This document shows, piece by piece, positions 35,981 to 45,164 of a stretch of 64,000 bases of DNA; positions within the stretch are counted from its first letter, which is position 1; each line of letters starts with the position of its first letter. The stretch lies in assembly GCF_039540375.1 (NCBI RefSeq), contig NZ_BAABEX010000029.1, positions 186,001-250,000 on the forward strand, written 5' to 3'. The notes beneath the pieces were generated by a model. The model saw nothing but the letters and a program-made list of their open reading frames with translations, had not been told where the DNA came from and ran no database searches. This stretch comes from Acidovorax_G lacteus (GTDB lineage: Bacteria; Pseudomonadota; Gammaproteobacteria; Burkholderiales; Burkholderiaceae_C). The position numbers and the translations under genes were made by a program.

Positions 35981-37393
35981 ATGTCCACCGTGTTTCCGCA
36001 GATCGACGACGGCTTCACCCCCGTGCCCGACCGCGAGGTGGCGCAACTGCGCGTGCCGCCGCATTCCATCGAGGCCGAATCGAGCGTGATCGGCGGCCTG
36101 CTGCTCGACAACCAGGCCTGGGACCGTGTCGGCGACCTGCTGGTCGATGGTGACTTCTACCGGCATGAGCACAAGCTGATCTATGCCGCGATTGGCGGTC
36201 TGATCAACGCCAGCAAGCCGGCCGATGTGATCACGGTGTACGAGCACCTGCAGAGCCTGGGCAAGGCCGAGGAGATTGGCGGGCTCGGTTACCTCAACAG
36301 CCTGGCGCAGTACGTGCCCAGCGCGAGCAACATCCGGCGCTACGCCGAGATCGTGCGCGAGCGCGCCATCTTGCGCAAGCTGGTGACGGCCAGCGACGAC
36401 ATTGCCACGGCGGCTCTGAACCCGCAGGGCCGGCCGGTGGACAAGATTCTGGACGAGGCGGAGCAGAAGATCTTCAACATCGGCGAGGAAGGCTCGCGGA
36501 TGAAGCAGGGCTTCCAGTCGATGGACACCCTGGTGGTGGACCTCCTCGACCGCGTGCAGGAGATGGCCGACAACCCGAACGACATCACGGGCGTGCCCAC
36601 GGGCTTCATCGACCTGGACCGCATGACCTCGGGCCTGCAGGCGGGCGACATGGTGGTGCTGGCGGCCCGCCCGTCCATGGGCAAGACCGCGTTTGCGGTG
36701 AACATCGCCGAGCATGTGGCGCTCAATGAAGGCCTGCCCGTGGCCATCTTCTCGATGGAAATGGGCGCCGCGCAGCTGGCAGTGCGTATCGTGGGTTCGA
36801 TCGGCCGCATCAACCAGGGCAATTTGCGCACCGGCAAGCTCACCGACGACGAGTGGCCGCGCCTGACCGAAGCGATTGAAAAGCTGCGAACGATTTCGCT
36901 GCACATCGACGAGACGCCAGGCCTCACACCCAGCGAACTGCGCGCCAATGCCCGCCGCCTGGCCCGCCAGTGCGGCAAGCTGGGCCTGATCGTGGTCGAC
37001 TACCTGCAGCTCATGAGCGGCTCCTCCGGATCCGAAGGCGAAAACCGCGCCACCGAGCTGGGCGAAATCTCGCGCGGGCTGAAGATGCTGGCCAAGGAGT
37101 TGCAGTGCCCCGTGATCGCGCTGTCGCAGCTCAACCGCAGCGTGGAGCAGCGCACCGACAAGCGGCCCATGATGTCCGACCTGCGCGAATCGGGCGCCAT
37201 CGAACAGGATGCGGACTTGATCATGTTCATCTACCGCGACGACTACTACAACAAGGACAGCAAAGAGCCGAACATTGCCGAAATCATCATCGGCAAGCAG
37301 CGCAATGGCCCCACGGGCACCGTCAAGCTGTTCTTCCAGAAGAACCAGACGCGCTTCGAGAACCTCGCCATGGGGGGCGGGGACGACTTCTAG
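35981..37393 (+). CDS. dnaB: Replicative DNA helicase DnaB
   Basis: 470 aa. The N-terminal DnaG-interacting domain (RVPPHSIEAESSVIGGLLLDNQAWD) precedes a RecA-like motor with Walker A AARPSMGKTAFAVN, FSMEMGAAQLAVR, Walker B LGLIVVDYLQLMSG and the arginine-rich DLRESGAIEQDADLIMFIYR. A hexameric fork helicase. No intein or insertion is seen. It follows the rplI terminator by about 160 bp. Confidence 0.98.
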   Translation: MSTVFPQIDDGFTPVPDREVAQLRVPPHSIEAESSVIGGLLLDNQAWDRVGDLLVDGDFYRHEHKLIYAAIGGLINASKPADVITVYEHLQSLGKAEEIGGLGYLNSLAQYVPSASNIRRYAEIVRERAILRKLVTASDDIATAALNPQGRPVDKILDEAEQKIFNIGEEGSRMKQGFQSMDTLVVDLLDRVQEMADNPNDITGVPTGFIDLDRMTSGLQAGDMVVLAARPSMGKTAFAVNIAEHVALNEGLPVAIFSMEMGAAQLAVRIVGSIGRINQGNLRTGKLTDDEWPRLTEAIEKLRTISLHIDETPGLTPSELRANARRLARQCGKLGLIVVDYLQLMSGSSGSEGENRATELGEISRGLKMLAKELQCPVIALSQLNRSVEQRTDKRPMMSDLRESGAIEQDADLIMFIYRDDYYNKDSKEPNIAEIIIGKQRNGPTGTVKLFFQKNQTRFENLAMGGGDDF

Positions 37394-37400
37394 GCTTTAA

Positions 37401-37457
37401 GCCGAAATGGCTTCTCGTGCTTATAAATCAAGCACGAGCAGCTATTAAATAGATAGC
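37401..37457 (+). repeat. Dispersed double-hairpin repeat, copy 3
   Basis: CTCGTGCTT...AAGCACGAG arms with a short loop, followed by GCTATT...GATAGC. It starts 8 bp after the dnaB stop, between convergent genes. One arm base has changed (CTTCTCGTG), so the outer stem is imperfect. Confidence 0.87.
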
Positions 37458-37498
37458 GTTTGGTCGGCGGGTACCGCCGCTGGCCCTACCAGGATGGC

Positions 37499-37843
37499 TC
37501 AGCCGCGCAGCACCACCCACAGCCAGGGCAGGGTGGCGGCCACGCCCAACGCTGCCACGGTCCATACCAGCCGCTGCTGCCGGCGGCGCAGAGCGTCCAC
37601 CGCCCGCACCACCTGGGCGTGCTGTTCCGCCAGCCGTTCGATGAGCTGTGCCGAAGCGGCAAGCTCCTGTTCCAGCTGGGCCATGCGCCGCTCCGCCTGC
37701 TGCTGCGGTGTCTCGGCCCCTGCCGCGTTGGTTGTGGCCGCGCTGCCCATCAGCCGCCGGGCAGCCTGCACCACCTGCGGCGTGGCCTCGATCACGTCGG
37801 CCCAGGGGACGAGCTTGAGCGCGGCGATCCAGCCAGCGGCCAT
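37499..37843 (-). CDS. Small coiled-coil membrane protein, unknown
   Basis: 114 aa. A central Gln/Ala/Glu-rich coiled coil (TPQQQAERRMAQLEQELAAS ... VDALRRRQQ) is followed by one C-terminal membrane helix (LVWTVAALGVAATLPWLWVVL). It lies 2 bp after the PhoH-family gene stop on the same strand, so it is very likely co-transcribed. I do not recognise a family. Confidence 0.7.
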   Translation of the reverse strand: MAAGWIAALKLVPWADVIEATPQVVQAARRLMGSAATTNAAGAETPQQQAERRMAQLEQELAASAQLIERLAEQHAQVVRAVDALRRRQQRLVWTVAALGVAATLPWLWVVLRG

Positions 37844-37845
37844 CG

Positions 37846-39639
37846 TCAGAGCACCTCGCTTGCGAAGTCGGCCAGGCGCGAGCGTTCACCCCGCGCCAGC
37901 GTGATGTGCCCGCTGTGCGGCCAGCCCTTGAAACGGTCCACGGCGTAGGTCAGGCCGGACGAGCCTTCGGTGAGGTAGGGCGTGTCGATCTGCGCGAGGT
38001 TGCCCATGCAGATGATCTTGGTGCCCGGGCCTGCGCGCGTGATCAGCGTCTTCATCTGCTTGGGCGTGAGGTTCTGCGCCTCGTCGATGATCACGTACTT
38101 GTTCAGGAAGGTGCGGCCGCGCATGAAGTTCATGCTCTTGATCTTGATGCGGCTGCGGATCAGCTCGTTGGTGGCTGCGCGCCCCCATTCGCCCGCATTG
38201 CCGCCGTCGCCCTTGGCCAGAAACTCGAGGTTGTCGTCCAGCGCGCCCATCCAGGGGCCCATTTTTTCTTCTTCGGTGCCGGGCAGGAAGCCGATGTCTT
38301 CGCCCACGCTCACCGTGGCGCGGGTCATGATGATTTCGGTGTAGCGGCGGTCGTCCAGCACCTGCGTGAGCCCTGCGGCCAGGGCCAGCAGTGTCTTGCC
38401 CGTGCCGGCGGTGCCAGTGAGCGTGACGAAGTCCACGTCCGGATCCATCAGCAGGTTGAGTGCGAAGTTCTGCTCGCGGTTGCGGGCGGTGACGCCCCAC
38501 ACGGCATTGCGGCCCGAGCCATAGTCCTTGAGCGTCTGCAGCACGGCCGTTTTCTCGCGAATCTCGGTCACGCGCGCGAACAGGCTGGGCTCGCCCGGGG
38601 CCTCGAAGTACACGAACTGGTTGATCATGAACTGCGGCACCACCGGCCCGCCCACGCGGTAGTAGGTGTGCGCGCCGTTCTGCCAGCTCTCGACGTTCTT
38701 GCCGCTCTTGGTCCAGAAGTCCGGCGGCAGCGCGAGAGCGCCCGAATACAGCAGATCGCCGTCTTCGAGCGTCTTGTCGTTCTGGTAGTCCTCTGCGGCC
38801 AGGCCCAGCGCCCGGGCCTTCACGCGCATGTTGATGTCCTTGGACACCAGCACCACCTCGCGCGGCGCATGGCGCTTGCGCAGGGCCTCGACTACGCCCA
38901 GGATCTGGTTGTCGGCCTTGCCAGGCGGCAGGCTGGTGGGCAGTGCGTAGTCCAGCGCCTCGGTCTGGAAGTACAGGCTGCCACCTGCGGCACGCTGGCC
39001 CGTGGCGTCCAGGCGCAGGCCGCGCGCGATGTCCGCACCTTGGGCAGCGGCCAGGGCGTCGAGTGTGCGGCTGGCCTGGCGGCCGTTGCGCGCCACTTCG
39101 GTCATGCCTTTTTTGTGGCCGTCGAGCTCTTCCAGCACGATCATGGGCAAGAAGATGTCGTGCTCTTCAAAGCGGAACAGGCTGGTCGGATCGTGCAGCA
39201 GCACGTTGGTGTCCAGCACGAAGAGCTTGGTTGGCCCGCTGGCTTCGCTCTTGCGCCGGCCATTGCGGGTTTTGGTCGCGGTGGATGCGATGGTCGGTGC
39301 CGCGGGGCTTGAGGCCGCAGCAGCGGTGGGTACGGCGGTGGGCTCGACGCTCTTGCGACGACGGGGGGCCGTAGCGGGCGCTGCCGGGGCGGCTGCCGCC
39401 GCAACGGCAACGGGCGATGCGGCGGGCGCCAACAGCGCCGCACGGGGCGCTGCAGCGCCACGGCGGGAGGTCTGAGGAGCGGGCGCAGCGGTGGCCGTAC
39501 CCGCAGCGGTGGCGCTTGCGGCGGGCGGATCATCGCCCGGAGCCGCAGTGCGGCCACGGGCCGTGCGGCTGTGCGACGCGTCAAAAGCTTCGGGGGGCAG
39601 AACAGCCGCACGGCGGCTGGGGGCGGGGGGCAGGGGCAT
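37846..39639 (-). CDS. PIN-domain / PhoH-family ATPase (PhoH2-like)
   Basis: 597 aa. Residues 1 to about 135 are a low-complexity Ala/Pro/Arg region. A PIN nuclease domain then starts FVLDTNVLLHDPTSLFRFEEH, and the C-terminal PhoH ATPase has Walker A TGTAGTGKTLLALAAG, Walker B YVIIDEAQNLTPKQMKTLITR and GNLAQIDTPYL. This PIN-PhoH fusion is the type studied as an RNA helicase/RNase. The start may lie inside the low-complexity region; the ATG at 39639 is the longest choice. Confidence 0.88.
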   Translation of the reverse strand: MPLPPAPSRRAAVLPPEAFDASHSRTARGRTAAPGDDPPAASATAAGTATAAPAPQTSRRGAAAPRAALLAPAASPVAVAAAAAPAAPATAPRRRKSVEPTAVPTAAAASSPAAPTIASTATKTRNGRRKSEASGPTKLFVLDTNVLLHDPTSLFRFEEHDIFLPMIVLEELDGHKKGMTEVARNGRQASRTLDALAAAQGADIARGLRLDATGQRAAGGSLYFQTEALDYALPTSLPPGKADNQILGVVEALRKRHAPREVVLVSKDINMRVKARALGLAAEDYQNDKTLEDGDLLYSGALALPPDFWTKSGKNVESWQNGAHTYYRVGGPVVPQFMINQFVYFEAPGEPSLFARVTEIREKTAVLQTLKDYGSGRNAVWGVTARNREQNFALNLLMDPDVDFVTLTGTAGTGKTLLALAAGLTQVLDDRRYTEIIMTRATVSVGEDIGFLPGTEEEKMGPWMGALDDNLEFLAKGDGGNAGEWGRAATNELIRSRIKIKSMNFMRGRTFLNKYVIIDEAQNLTPKQMKTLITRAGPGTKIICMGNLAQIDTPYLTEGSSGLTYAVDRFKGWPHSGHITLARGERSRLADFASEVL

Positions 39640-39674
39640 GGAGCAGGCCTCGCGGAACGGGAGCTTCAGAAACG

Positions 39675-39703
39675 AAAAAGCCGCCTGGAGGCCGAGGCGG
39701 CTT
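39675..39703 (-). terminator. Rho-independent terminator after the peroxiredoxin gene
   Basis: AAGCCGCC/GGCGGCTT arms (39678-39703) with TTTTT following on -. It separates the bcp transcript from the PhoH-family gene. Confidence 0.85.
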
Positions 39704-39835
39704 GGTTCGAGGAGAGGGGGCGGCGGAAGGTACGCGTCGCTGTCATTGCCCCCATTATGCCCACGCCGACCGGCGCGTCTGTGTCAGCGTGCGTGCTGTC
39801 GCGGGCATGCCGCAGACAGTGCGCCCGGGCCGTGG

Positions 39836-40321
39836 TCAGGCGGCCTTTTTCAAGGCCTTGATGGACTTCACGGCCTTGAGGACTTCGTCCACATGGCCCG
39901 GCACCTTCAGACCGCGCCATTCCTGCAGCAGGATGCCGTCGGGGCCCACCAGGAAGGTGCTGCGCTCAATGCCCTTGACCTTCTTGCCGTACATGATCTT
40001 GTTCTTGACCACGCCGAACATGTGGCACATTTTTTCTTCAGTGTCGGCGATCAGCTCGAACGGCAGTTCCAGCTTGGCCTTGAAGTCGTCGTGAGACTTC
40101 ATGTTGTCGCGCGACACGCCGAACACGGCGGCGCCGGCCTTCACGAAATCCTTGTACTTGTCACGGAACTGCATGGCTTCCGTGGTGCAACCCGGGGTGT
40201 TGTCCTTGGGGTAGAAGTAGAGAATCAGGATCTGGCCGAGGTGGGAGGTGTTGGAGACCTTGATCCCGCCAGTCGCGTTGGCTTCGAATTCTGGGAGGGG
40301 TTTGTTGACAACGATCGCCAT
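39836..40321 (-). CDS. bcp: Thiol peroxidase / thioredoxin-dependent peroxiredoxin (Bcp type)
   Basis: 161 aa. LILYFYPKDNTPGCTTEAMQF contains the peroxidatic Cys. The resolving Cys that many Bcp proteins carry five residues later is absent (Met instead); another Cys occurs at EEKMCHMFG about 50 residues on. It reduces H2O2 and alkyl hydroperoxides in the cytoplasm. The 253-bp gap after it towards 40574 shows no gene or clear motif. Confidence 0.94.
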   Translation of the reverse strand: MAIVVNKPLPEFEANATGGIKVSNTSHLGQILILYFYPKDNTPGCTTEAMQFRDKYKDFVKAGAAVFGVSRDNMKSHDDFKAKLELPFELIADTEEKMCHMFGVVKNKIMYGKKVKGIERSTFLVGPDGILLQEWRGLKVPGHVDEVLKAVKSIKALKKAA

Positions 40322-40574
40322 AGCGCTTGAGTCTCTCCGGAGGTAGTCGTTGGTGCGTCGGGGAGTAGGGTGTTATGGCTTTTGTGCGCTCCCGACCGAA
40401 CCCCTAATTTTACTCCGGAAATGTGTCGATCGCCTTTGCGGCGTGCCGGGCGACCCGCATTGTCGGGGGCATTGGCGGGTGCTTTTGTGTAACCAAACGC
40501 GACGCTGGCGGCATGCCCCACAGGGCTTGCACGCGCCGCGGTGGGCCATAAGGCGCCAACGCAAGGCGGCAGAA

Positions 40575-40964
40575 TCACGCGGCAGATGCGGGGGGCGATT
40601 CAAGCAGCAATGCGGCCACTACGGTGCGGCCTTCCCCCGCCAGGATGTTGTAGGTGCGAAAAGCCGCGGCCGTGTCCATGGTTTCGAGGCCGATGCGCCG
40701 CTCGATCAGGGGGCGAAGCCAGGCCGGCGGCACAAAGCGGTTGCGCAGGCCACTGCCAAACAGCACGACCTCTGCATCAAACCGCGCCAGCAGCGCGAAG
40801 TGTTCGGATGTCAGGTCTTCAAAGCGCTGGCAGTTCCATACCTCGCGCGTGCCCGACGAACTCAGGACCAGGCTGGTGGTGTAGCGGTCGGCGTCCACGC
40901 TGAACCAGCCAGGGCCGAAGCCGGTGATGGTGGGCGCGCTGGATCGGTCGGGCTGGAATTTCAT
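40575..40964 (-). CDS. Mth938-like domain (DUF498/NDUFAF3-like) protein
   Basis: 129 aa from ATG 40964 (MKFQPDRSSAPTITGFGPGWF). Matches the Mth938-like fold pattern: YTTSLVLSSSGTREVW ... EVVLFGSGLRNRFVPP ... IGLETMDTAAAFRTYNILAGEGR. The family is widespread, and its mitochondrial relatives assist complex I assembly; the bacterial role is unknown. Divergent from alaA. A perfect TATAAT on - at 41037-41042 may be its -10, though without a good -35. Confidence 0.8.
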   Translation of the reverse strand: MKFQPDRSSAPTITGFGPGWFSVDADRYTTSLVLSSSGTREVWNCQRFEDLTSEHFALLARFDAEVVLFGSGLRNRFVPPAWLRPLIERRIGLETMDTAAAFRTYNILAGEGRTVVAALLLESPPASAA

Positions 40965-41097
40965 GGTGCGGGTGTCGGGGGCGGGCAGGCCGGCGGTGGT
41001 CGGCGCCCTGCGGGAGCCCCCACGAACTGTGGTCAAATTATAGGTTTCGCCAAGGTAACCCCCTGGTGCCCCGTGCCATCCCTGCCAGGCTCCGCGC

Positions 41098-42333
41098 ATG
41101 AAGACCGTCCGCAAATCCGCCAAGCTCGCCAACGTTCTCTACGATGTCCGGGGCCCGATCGTGGACGCGGCCAAGCAGATGGAGGACGAGGGGCAGAAGA
41201 TCATCAAGCTGAACATCGGCAACCTGGCGCCGTTTGGTTTCGATGCGCCCGAAGAAATCCAGCAGGACATGATCCGCAACCTGCCGAACTCGGCCGGTTA
41301 CTCCGACAGCAAGGGCATCTTTGCGGCGCGCAAGGCCGTGATGCACTACACCCAGCAGCAGGGCGTGGTGGGCGTCACCCTCGACGACATCTACCTGGGC
41401 AACGGTGCGAGCGACCTGATCGTCATGGCCACCACGGCGTTGCTCGACGACGGCGATGAACTGCTGGTACCTGCGCCCGACTACCCGCTGTGGACGGCCG
41501 CGGCCAGCCTGGCCGGCGGCAAGCCTGTGCACTACCTGTGCGACGAGGCCAACGGCTGGATGCCCGACCTGGACGACATCCGCTCCAAGATCACGCCGCG
41601 CACCAAGGGCCTGGTGGTTATCAACCCCAACAACCCCACGGGTGCGCTGTATTCCGACGAACTGCTGCGCGCGCTGGTGCAGATCGCACGTGAGCACGGC
41701 CTGGTGCTTCTGGCCGATGAGGTGTACGACAAGGTGCTGTACGACGGCGTGCGCCACACAGCGCTGGCCAGCCTGTCCACCGATGTGCTCACGCTCACCT
41801 TCAACTCGCTGTCCAAGGCCTACCGCTCCTGCGGTTACCGCGCGGGCTGGATGGTGCTGTCGGGCGACAAGACGGTGGCGCGGGACTACATCGAAGGCCT
41901 GAACATGCTGGCCAACATCAAGCTCGGCTCGAATGTGCCCGGGCAGTGGGCCATCCAGACGGCCCTGGGCGGCTACCAGAGCATCAATGACCTGGTCAAG
42001 GAAGGCGGCCGCCTGCGCCGCCAGCGCGACCTGGCGTACGAGCTGATCACGGCGATTCCGGGCGTGACCTGCGTCAAGCCCAAGGCGGCGCTGTACATGT
42101 TCCCACGGCTCGATCCGGCCCTGTACCCGATCGAGGACGACCGCCATTTCTTCATGGAGGTGTTGCGTGCCACGCGCGTGATGCTGGTGCAGGGCTCGGG
42201 CTTCAACTACCCCGACCACCAGCACTTCCGCATCGTGTTCCTGCCGCACGAAGACGATCTGCGCGAGGCCATCGGCCGGCTCGCAGCCTTTCTTGAGCAA
42301 TACCGCAAGCGCCACAGCGCGCTCGCGGCCTGA
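41098..42333 (+). CDS. alaA: Alanine/glutamate-pyruvate aminotransferase (AlaA type)
   Basis: 411 aa class I PLP aminotransferase. VINPNNPTGALYS, LLADEVYDKVLY and the PLP lysine in TFNSLSKAYRSCGYRAGWM; C-terminal FRIVFLPHEDDL. Its place just before hom-thrC is the conserved betaproteobacterial order. The substrate pair is inferred from close resemblance to AlaA/AlaT-type proteins. Confidence 0.9.
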   Translation: MKTVRKSAKLANVLYDVRGPIVDAAKQMEDEGQKIIKLNIGNLAPFGFDAPEEIQQDMIRNLPNSAGYSDSKGIFAARKAVMHYTQQQGVVGVTLDDIYLGNGASDLIVMATTALLDDGDELLVPAPDYPLWTAAASLAGGKPVHYLCDEANGWMPDLDDIRSKITPRTKGLVVINPNNPTGALYSDELLRALVQIAREHGLVLLADEVYDKVLYDGVRHTALASLSTDVLTLTFNSLSKAYRSCGYRAGWMVLSGDKTVARDYIEGLNMLANIKLGSNVPGQWAIQTALGGYQSINDLVKEGGRLRRQRDLAYELITAIPGVTCVKPKAALYMFPRLDPALYPIEDDRHFFMEVLRATRVMLVQGSGFNYPDHQHFRIVFLPHEDDLREAIGRLAAFLEQYRKRHSALAA

Positions 42334-42353
42334 GGCGGCGGGCCGCTGCGTCC

Positions 42354-43367
42354 ATGGGAGTGGGAGCCGTGTCCTGTGGTTCGTGGCGGCGGGCCGTGCT
42401 GGCTTGTGCTTTTGCGGCCGCCAGCGCCGCAGTCCACGCGGGGCCAGACGAGGGTTTTCTGCACAAGGACTGGTTCCTGCGCTGCGACAACACGCGCACC
42501 TGCCGTGCAGAGGGCTACCAGGCCGAAGGCGGTGAGTCACCACCCGTGTCGCTGCAGCTCACGCGTGCTGCCGGGCCGGGCACGCCGGTGCAGGCCCGCC
42601 TGCAGGTGTATGCCGATGACGCTGTACCCGGCGTTGTGCGCCTGCAGGTCGGCAGCCTGGTCATTCCGAAACTCGACTTGGGTGCCCCGCAGATCCCGCA
42701 GGCCGAGGTGCCGCCGCTGCTGCAGGCCCTGCTGCGCGCCGACGAGGCCACGGTGACGGCAGGCAAGACCACCTGGCGCTTGTCGCTGGCCGGTGCCAAT
42801 GCAGTGCTGCTCAAGATGGACGAACGCCAGGGCCGCGTAGGAACCTCCGGTGCGCTGGTGCGCAAGGGGCCACGCGACGAAGCCTCTGTGTTGCCACCGC
42901 TGCAGGCCCCCGTGGTGCGTGCTGTGGTGCCGGTGCCTACACGCAAGGCCGATGCGGCCCTGGTGGCCCCGCTGCTCGCAGCCCTCGATCGCAGCGCGGT
43001 CGAAGGTGAGTGCGGCGGCAACCCGATGGACCCGGCCGGCGTACGCGTGCACCGCCTGACCGAGCGCCGCGTGCTGCTCGAGCTGCCCTGCCTGATGGGC
43101 GCCTACAACGCGGGCAGCCTGCTGTTCATGGCCAACGACCGCCCGCCCTACCAGCCTGTGGTGGTGGCCGATGTGGACGGTGAGTTCGACCCCTCCACCG
43201 GCACGGCCACCGCGTCCATGAAAGGCCGAGGCCTCGGCGATTGTTGGTCGGTGCGCGAATGGCGCTTCAACGGCCAGGGCTTCACGCTCTCGGCCGAACG
43301 GGCCGATGGCATGTGCCGCGGCTTTCCGGGCGGCGCCTGGCAGACGCCGGTGTACGTCTCGCGCTAA
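42354..43367 (+). CDS. DUF1176-type secreted protein
   Basis: 337 aa. N-terminal signal region (AVLACAFAAASAAVHAG), then KDWFLRCDNTRTCRAEGY, a cysteine-paired motif typical of DUF1176, and later GLGDCWSVREWRFNG ... MCRGFPGGAWQTPVY. Predicted periplasmic, function unknown. It is inserted between alaA and hom, 21 bp after alaA. Confidence 0.75.
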   Translation: MGVGAVSCGSWRRAVLACAFAAASAAVHAGPDEGFLHKDWFLRCDNTRTCRAEGYQAEGGESPPVSLQLTRAAGPGTPVQARLQVYADDAVPGVVRLQVGSLVIPKLDLGAPQIPQAEVPPLLQALLRADEATVTAGKTTWRLSLAGANAVLLKMDERQGRVGTSGALVRKGPRDEASVLPPLQAPVVRAVVPVPTRKADAALVAPLLAALDRSAVEGECGGNPMDPAGVRVHRLTERRVLLELPCLMGAYNAGSLLFMANDRPPYQPVVVADVDGEFDPSTGTATASMKGRGLGDCWSVREWRFNGQGFTLSAERADGMCRGFPGGAWQTPVYVSR

Positions 43368-43412
43368 GGCCCCCTTGTTTCGTTTTATCAGTCTCCCAAG
43401 TTCATCCGAATC

Positions 43413-44777
43413 ATGACCATGAAACCCATCCAAGTAGGCCTGCTGGGCATCGGCACCGTCGGCAGCGGCGTATTCAACGTGCTGCAACGCAACCAGGAAG
43501 AAATCCGCCGCCGTGCGGGCCGCGGCATTGAAGTGGCCATGGTGGCCGACCTCGACGTCGAGCGCGCGCGCAGTGTGGTTGGCAGCCAGGCCCGCGTGGT
43601 GGCCGATGCGCGCGAGGTCATCGCCAACCCCGATATCGACATCGTGATCGAGCTGATTGGCGGCTATGGCGTCGCCAAGGCGCTGGTGCTCGAAGCGATT
43701 GCCGCGGGCAAGCACGTGGTCACGGCCAACAAGGCCCTGCTGGCCGTGCATGGCACCGAGATTTTTGCGGCCGCGGCCGCCAAGGGCGTGATGGTGGCCT
43801 TCGAGGCCGCCGTGGCCGGGGGCATCCCGATCATCAAGGCGCTGCGCGAAGGCCTGACGGCCAACCGCATCCAGTGGATCGCCGGCATCATCAACGGCAC
43901 CACCAACTTCATTCTGTCGGAGATGCGCAGCAAGGGGCTGGACTTCGACATCGTGCTCAAGGAAGCCCAGCGCCTGGGCTATGCCGAGGCCGACCCGACC
44001 TTCGACATCGAAGGCGTGGACGCCGCGCACAAGGCCACCATCATGTCGGCCATCGCGTTCGGCATTCCGGTGCAGTTCGACAAGGCGCATGTCGAGGGCA
44101 TTACCAAGCTGTCGGCCGCCGACATCCGCTATGCCGAGCAGCTCGGCTACCGCATCAAGCTGCTGGGCATCACCAAGCGCACCGACAAGGGCGTGGAGCT
44201 GCGCGTGCACCCAAGCCTCGTGCCCTCCAAGCGCCTGATCGCCAACGTGGAGGGCGCGATGAACGCCGTGGTGGTGCAGGCCGACGCCGTGGGCACCACG
44301 CTGTACTACGGCAAGGGCGCGGGCTCCGAGCCCACGGCCAGCGCCGTGATTGCCGATCTGGTGGACATCACCCGCCTGAACACGGCCGACCCTGAGCACC
44401 GCGTGCCCTACCTGGCCTTCCAGTCGCACACGCTCAGCGAAGCCAAGGACCAGCTCCCCGTGCTGCCCATGAGCGAAGTGGTCACCAGCTATTACCTGCG
44501 CTTGCGCGTGGCCGACGAGGCCGGCGTGCTGGCCAAGGTCACGGGCATCCTGGCCGGTGCGGGCATCAGCATCGACGCCGTGTTGCAGCGCGAGGCCGAC
44601 GAGGTGGGCGGCGCGGCCACGGGTGCCGACGGCGCCCCGGCGATTGCGCAGACCGACCTGATCATCCTCACGCACGACACGCGCGAAGGCACGATGGACG
44701 CCGCCATGGCCGAAATGCAGGCCCTGCCCACGGTGCTGGCCCCGATCACGCGCATCCGCAAGGAAGAGCTGGCCTGA
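43413..44777 (+). CDS. hom: Homoserine dehydrogenase
   Basis: 454 aa. NAD(P)-binding GLLGIGTVGSGVFNVL, VTANKALLA, the family signature GIINGTTNFILSEM with AYAEADPTFDIEGVDAAHK-type catalytic region, and a C-terminal ACT domain (ADEAGVLAKVTGILAGAGIS) for threonine feedback. It has no fused aspartokinase. It makes homoserine from aspartate semialdehyde, the product of the asd enzyme in this window. Confidence 0.97.
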   Translation: MTMKPIQVGLLGIGTVGSGVFNVLQRNQEEIRRRAGRGIEVAMVADLDVERARSVVGSQARVVADAREVIANPDIDIVIELIGGYGVAKALVLEAIAAGKHVVTANKALLAVHGTEIFAAAAAKGVMVAFEAAVAGGIPIIKALREGLTANRIQWIAGIINGTTNFILSEMRSKGLDFDIVLKEAQRLGYAEADPTFDIEGVDAAHKATIMSAIAFGIPVQFDKAHVEGITKLSAADIRYAEQLGYRIKLLGITKRTDKGVELRVHPSLVPSKRLIANVEGAMNAVVVQADAVGTTLYYGKGAGSEPTASAVIADLVDITRLNTADPEHRVPYLAFQSHTLSEAKDQLPVLPMSEVVTSYYLRLRVADEAGVLAKVTGILAGAGISIDAVLQREADEVGGAATGADGAPAIAQTDLIILTHDTREGTMDAAMAEMQALPTVLAPITRIRKEELA

Positions 44778-44821
44778 GGCCGCTCTCGCCCCATCCGCGA
44801 TGCATCTTCGCCCTGCGCTCC

Positions 44822-45136
44822 ATGCCCACGCTGATTGCGGCCCTCACGCTGTCGGCGCTGCTCAAGCTGGCGCACATCGACTTCCCGCGCTGGCACCTGG
44901 CCTTCTGGTTCGGGCTGCTGGTGGGGTTGGCGCTGCGCGGCCATCTGTCGCTGGGCGAGGCCGCGCTCAACGGCCTGGGCAGCTTTGCCGCGGCCTGGGC
45001 CTACTTTGTGGCGCTCGAGCGCACCGACCACCGCGCGGCACGCCTGGCGCACTGGGCCATCCTGATCGGGGGCTTTGCGCTGCTCGTGGGCACGCGCCTG
45101 CTGCTCGACATTCGCCACTACGGCATCAGTTTCTGA
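44822..45136 (+). CDS. Small integral membrane protein between hom and thrC, unknown
   Basis: 104 aa with three hydrophobic segments (LIAALTLSALLKLAHI; WHLAFWFGLLVGLAL; LAHWAILIGGFALLVGTRLLL). It is 44 bp after hom and 28 bp before thrC, so likely in their operon. No family recognised. Confidence 0.7.
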   Translation: MPTLIAALTLSALLKLAHIDFPRWHLAFWFGLLVGLALRGHLSLGEAALNGLGSFAAAWAYFVALERTDHRAARLAHWAILIGGFALLVGTRLLLDIRHYGISF

Positions 45137-45164
45137 CCGATTGCACCCACAAGGGGGTTCCCCA

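Noticed and set aside
42537..44675. 712-codon open frame antisense to the DUF1176 gene and hom
   Set aside because: Same cause; spans two real genes without recognisable domains.
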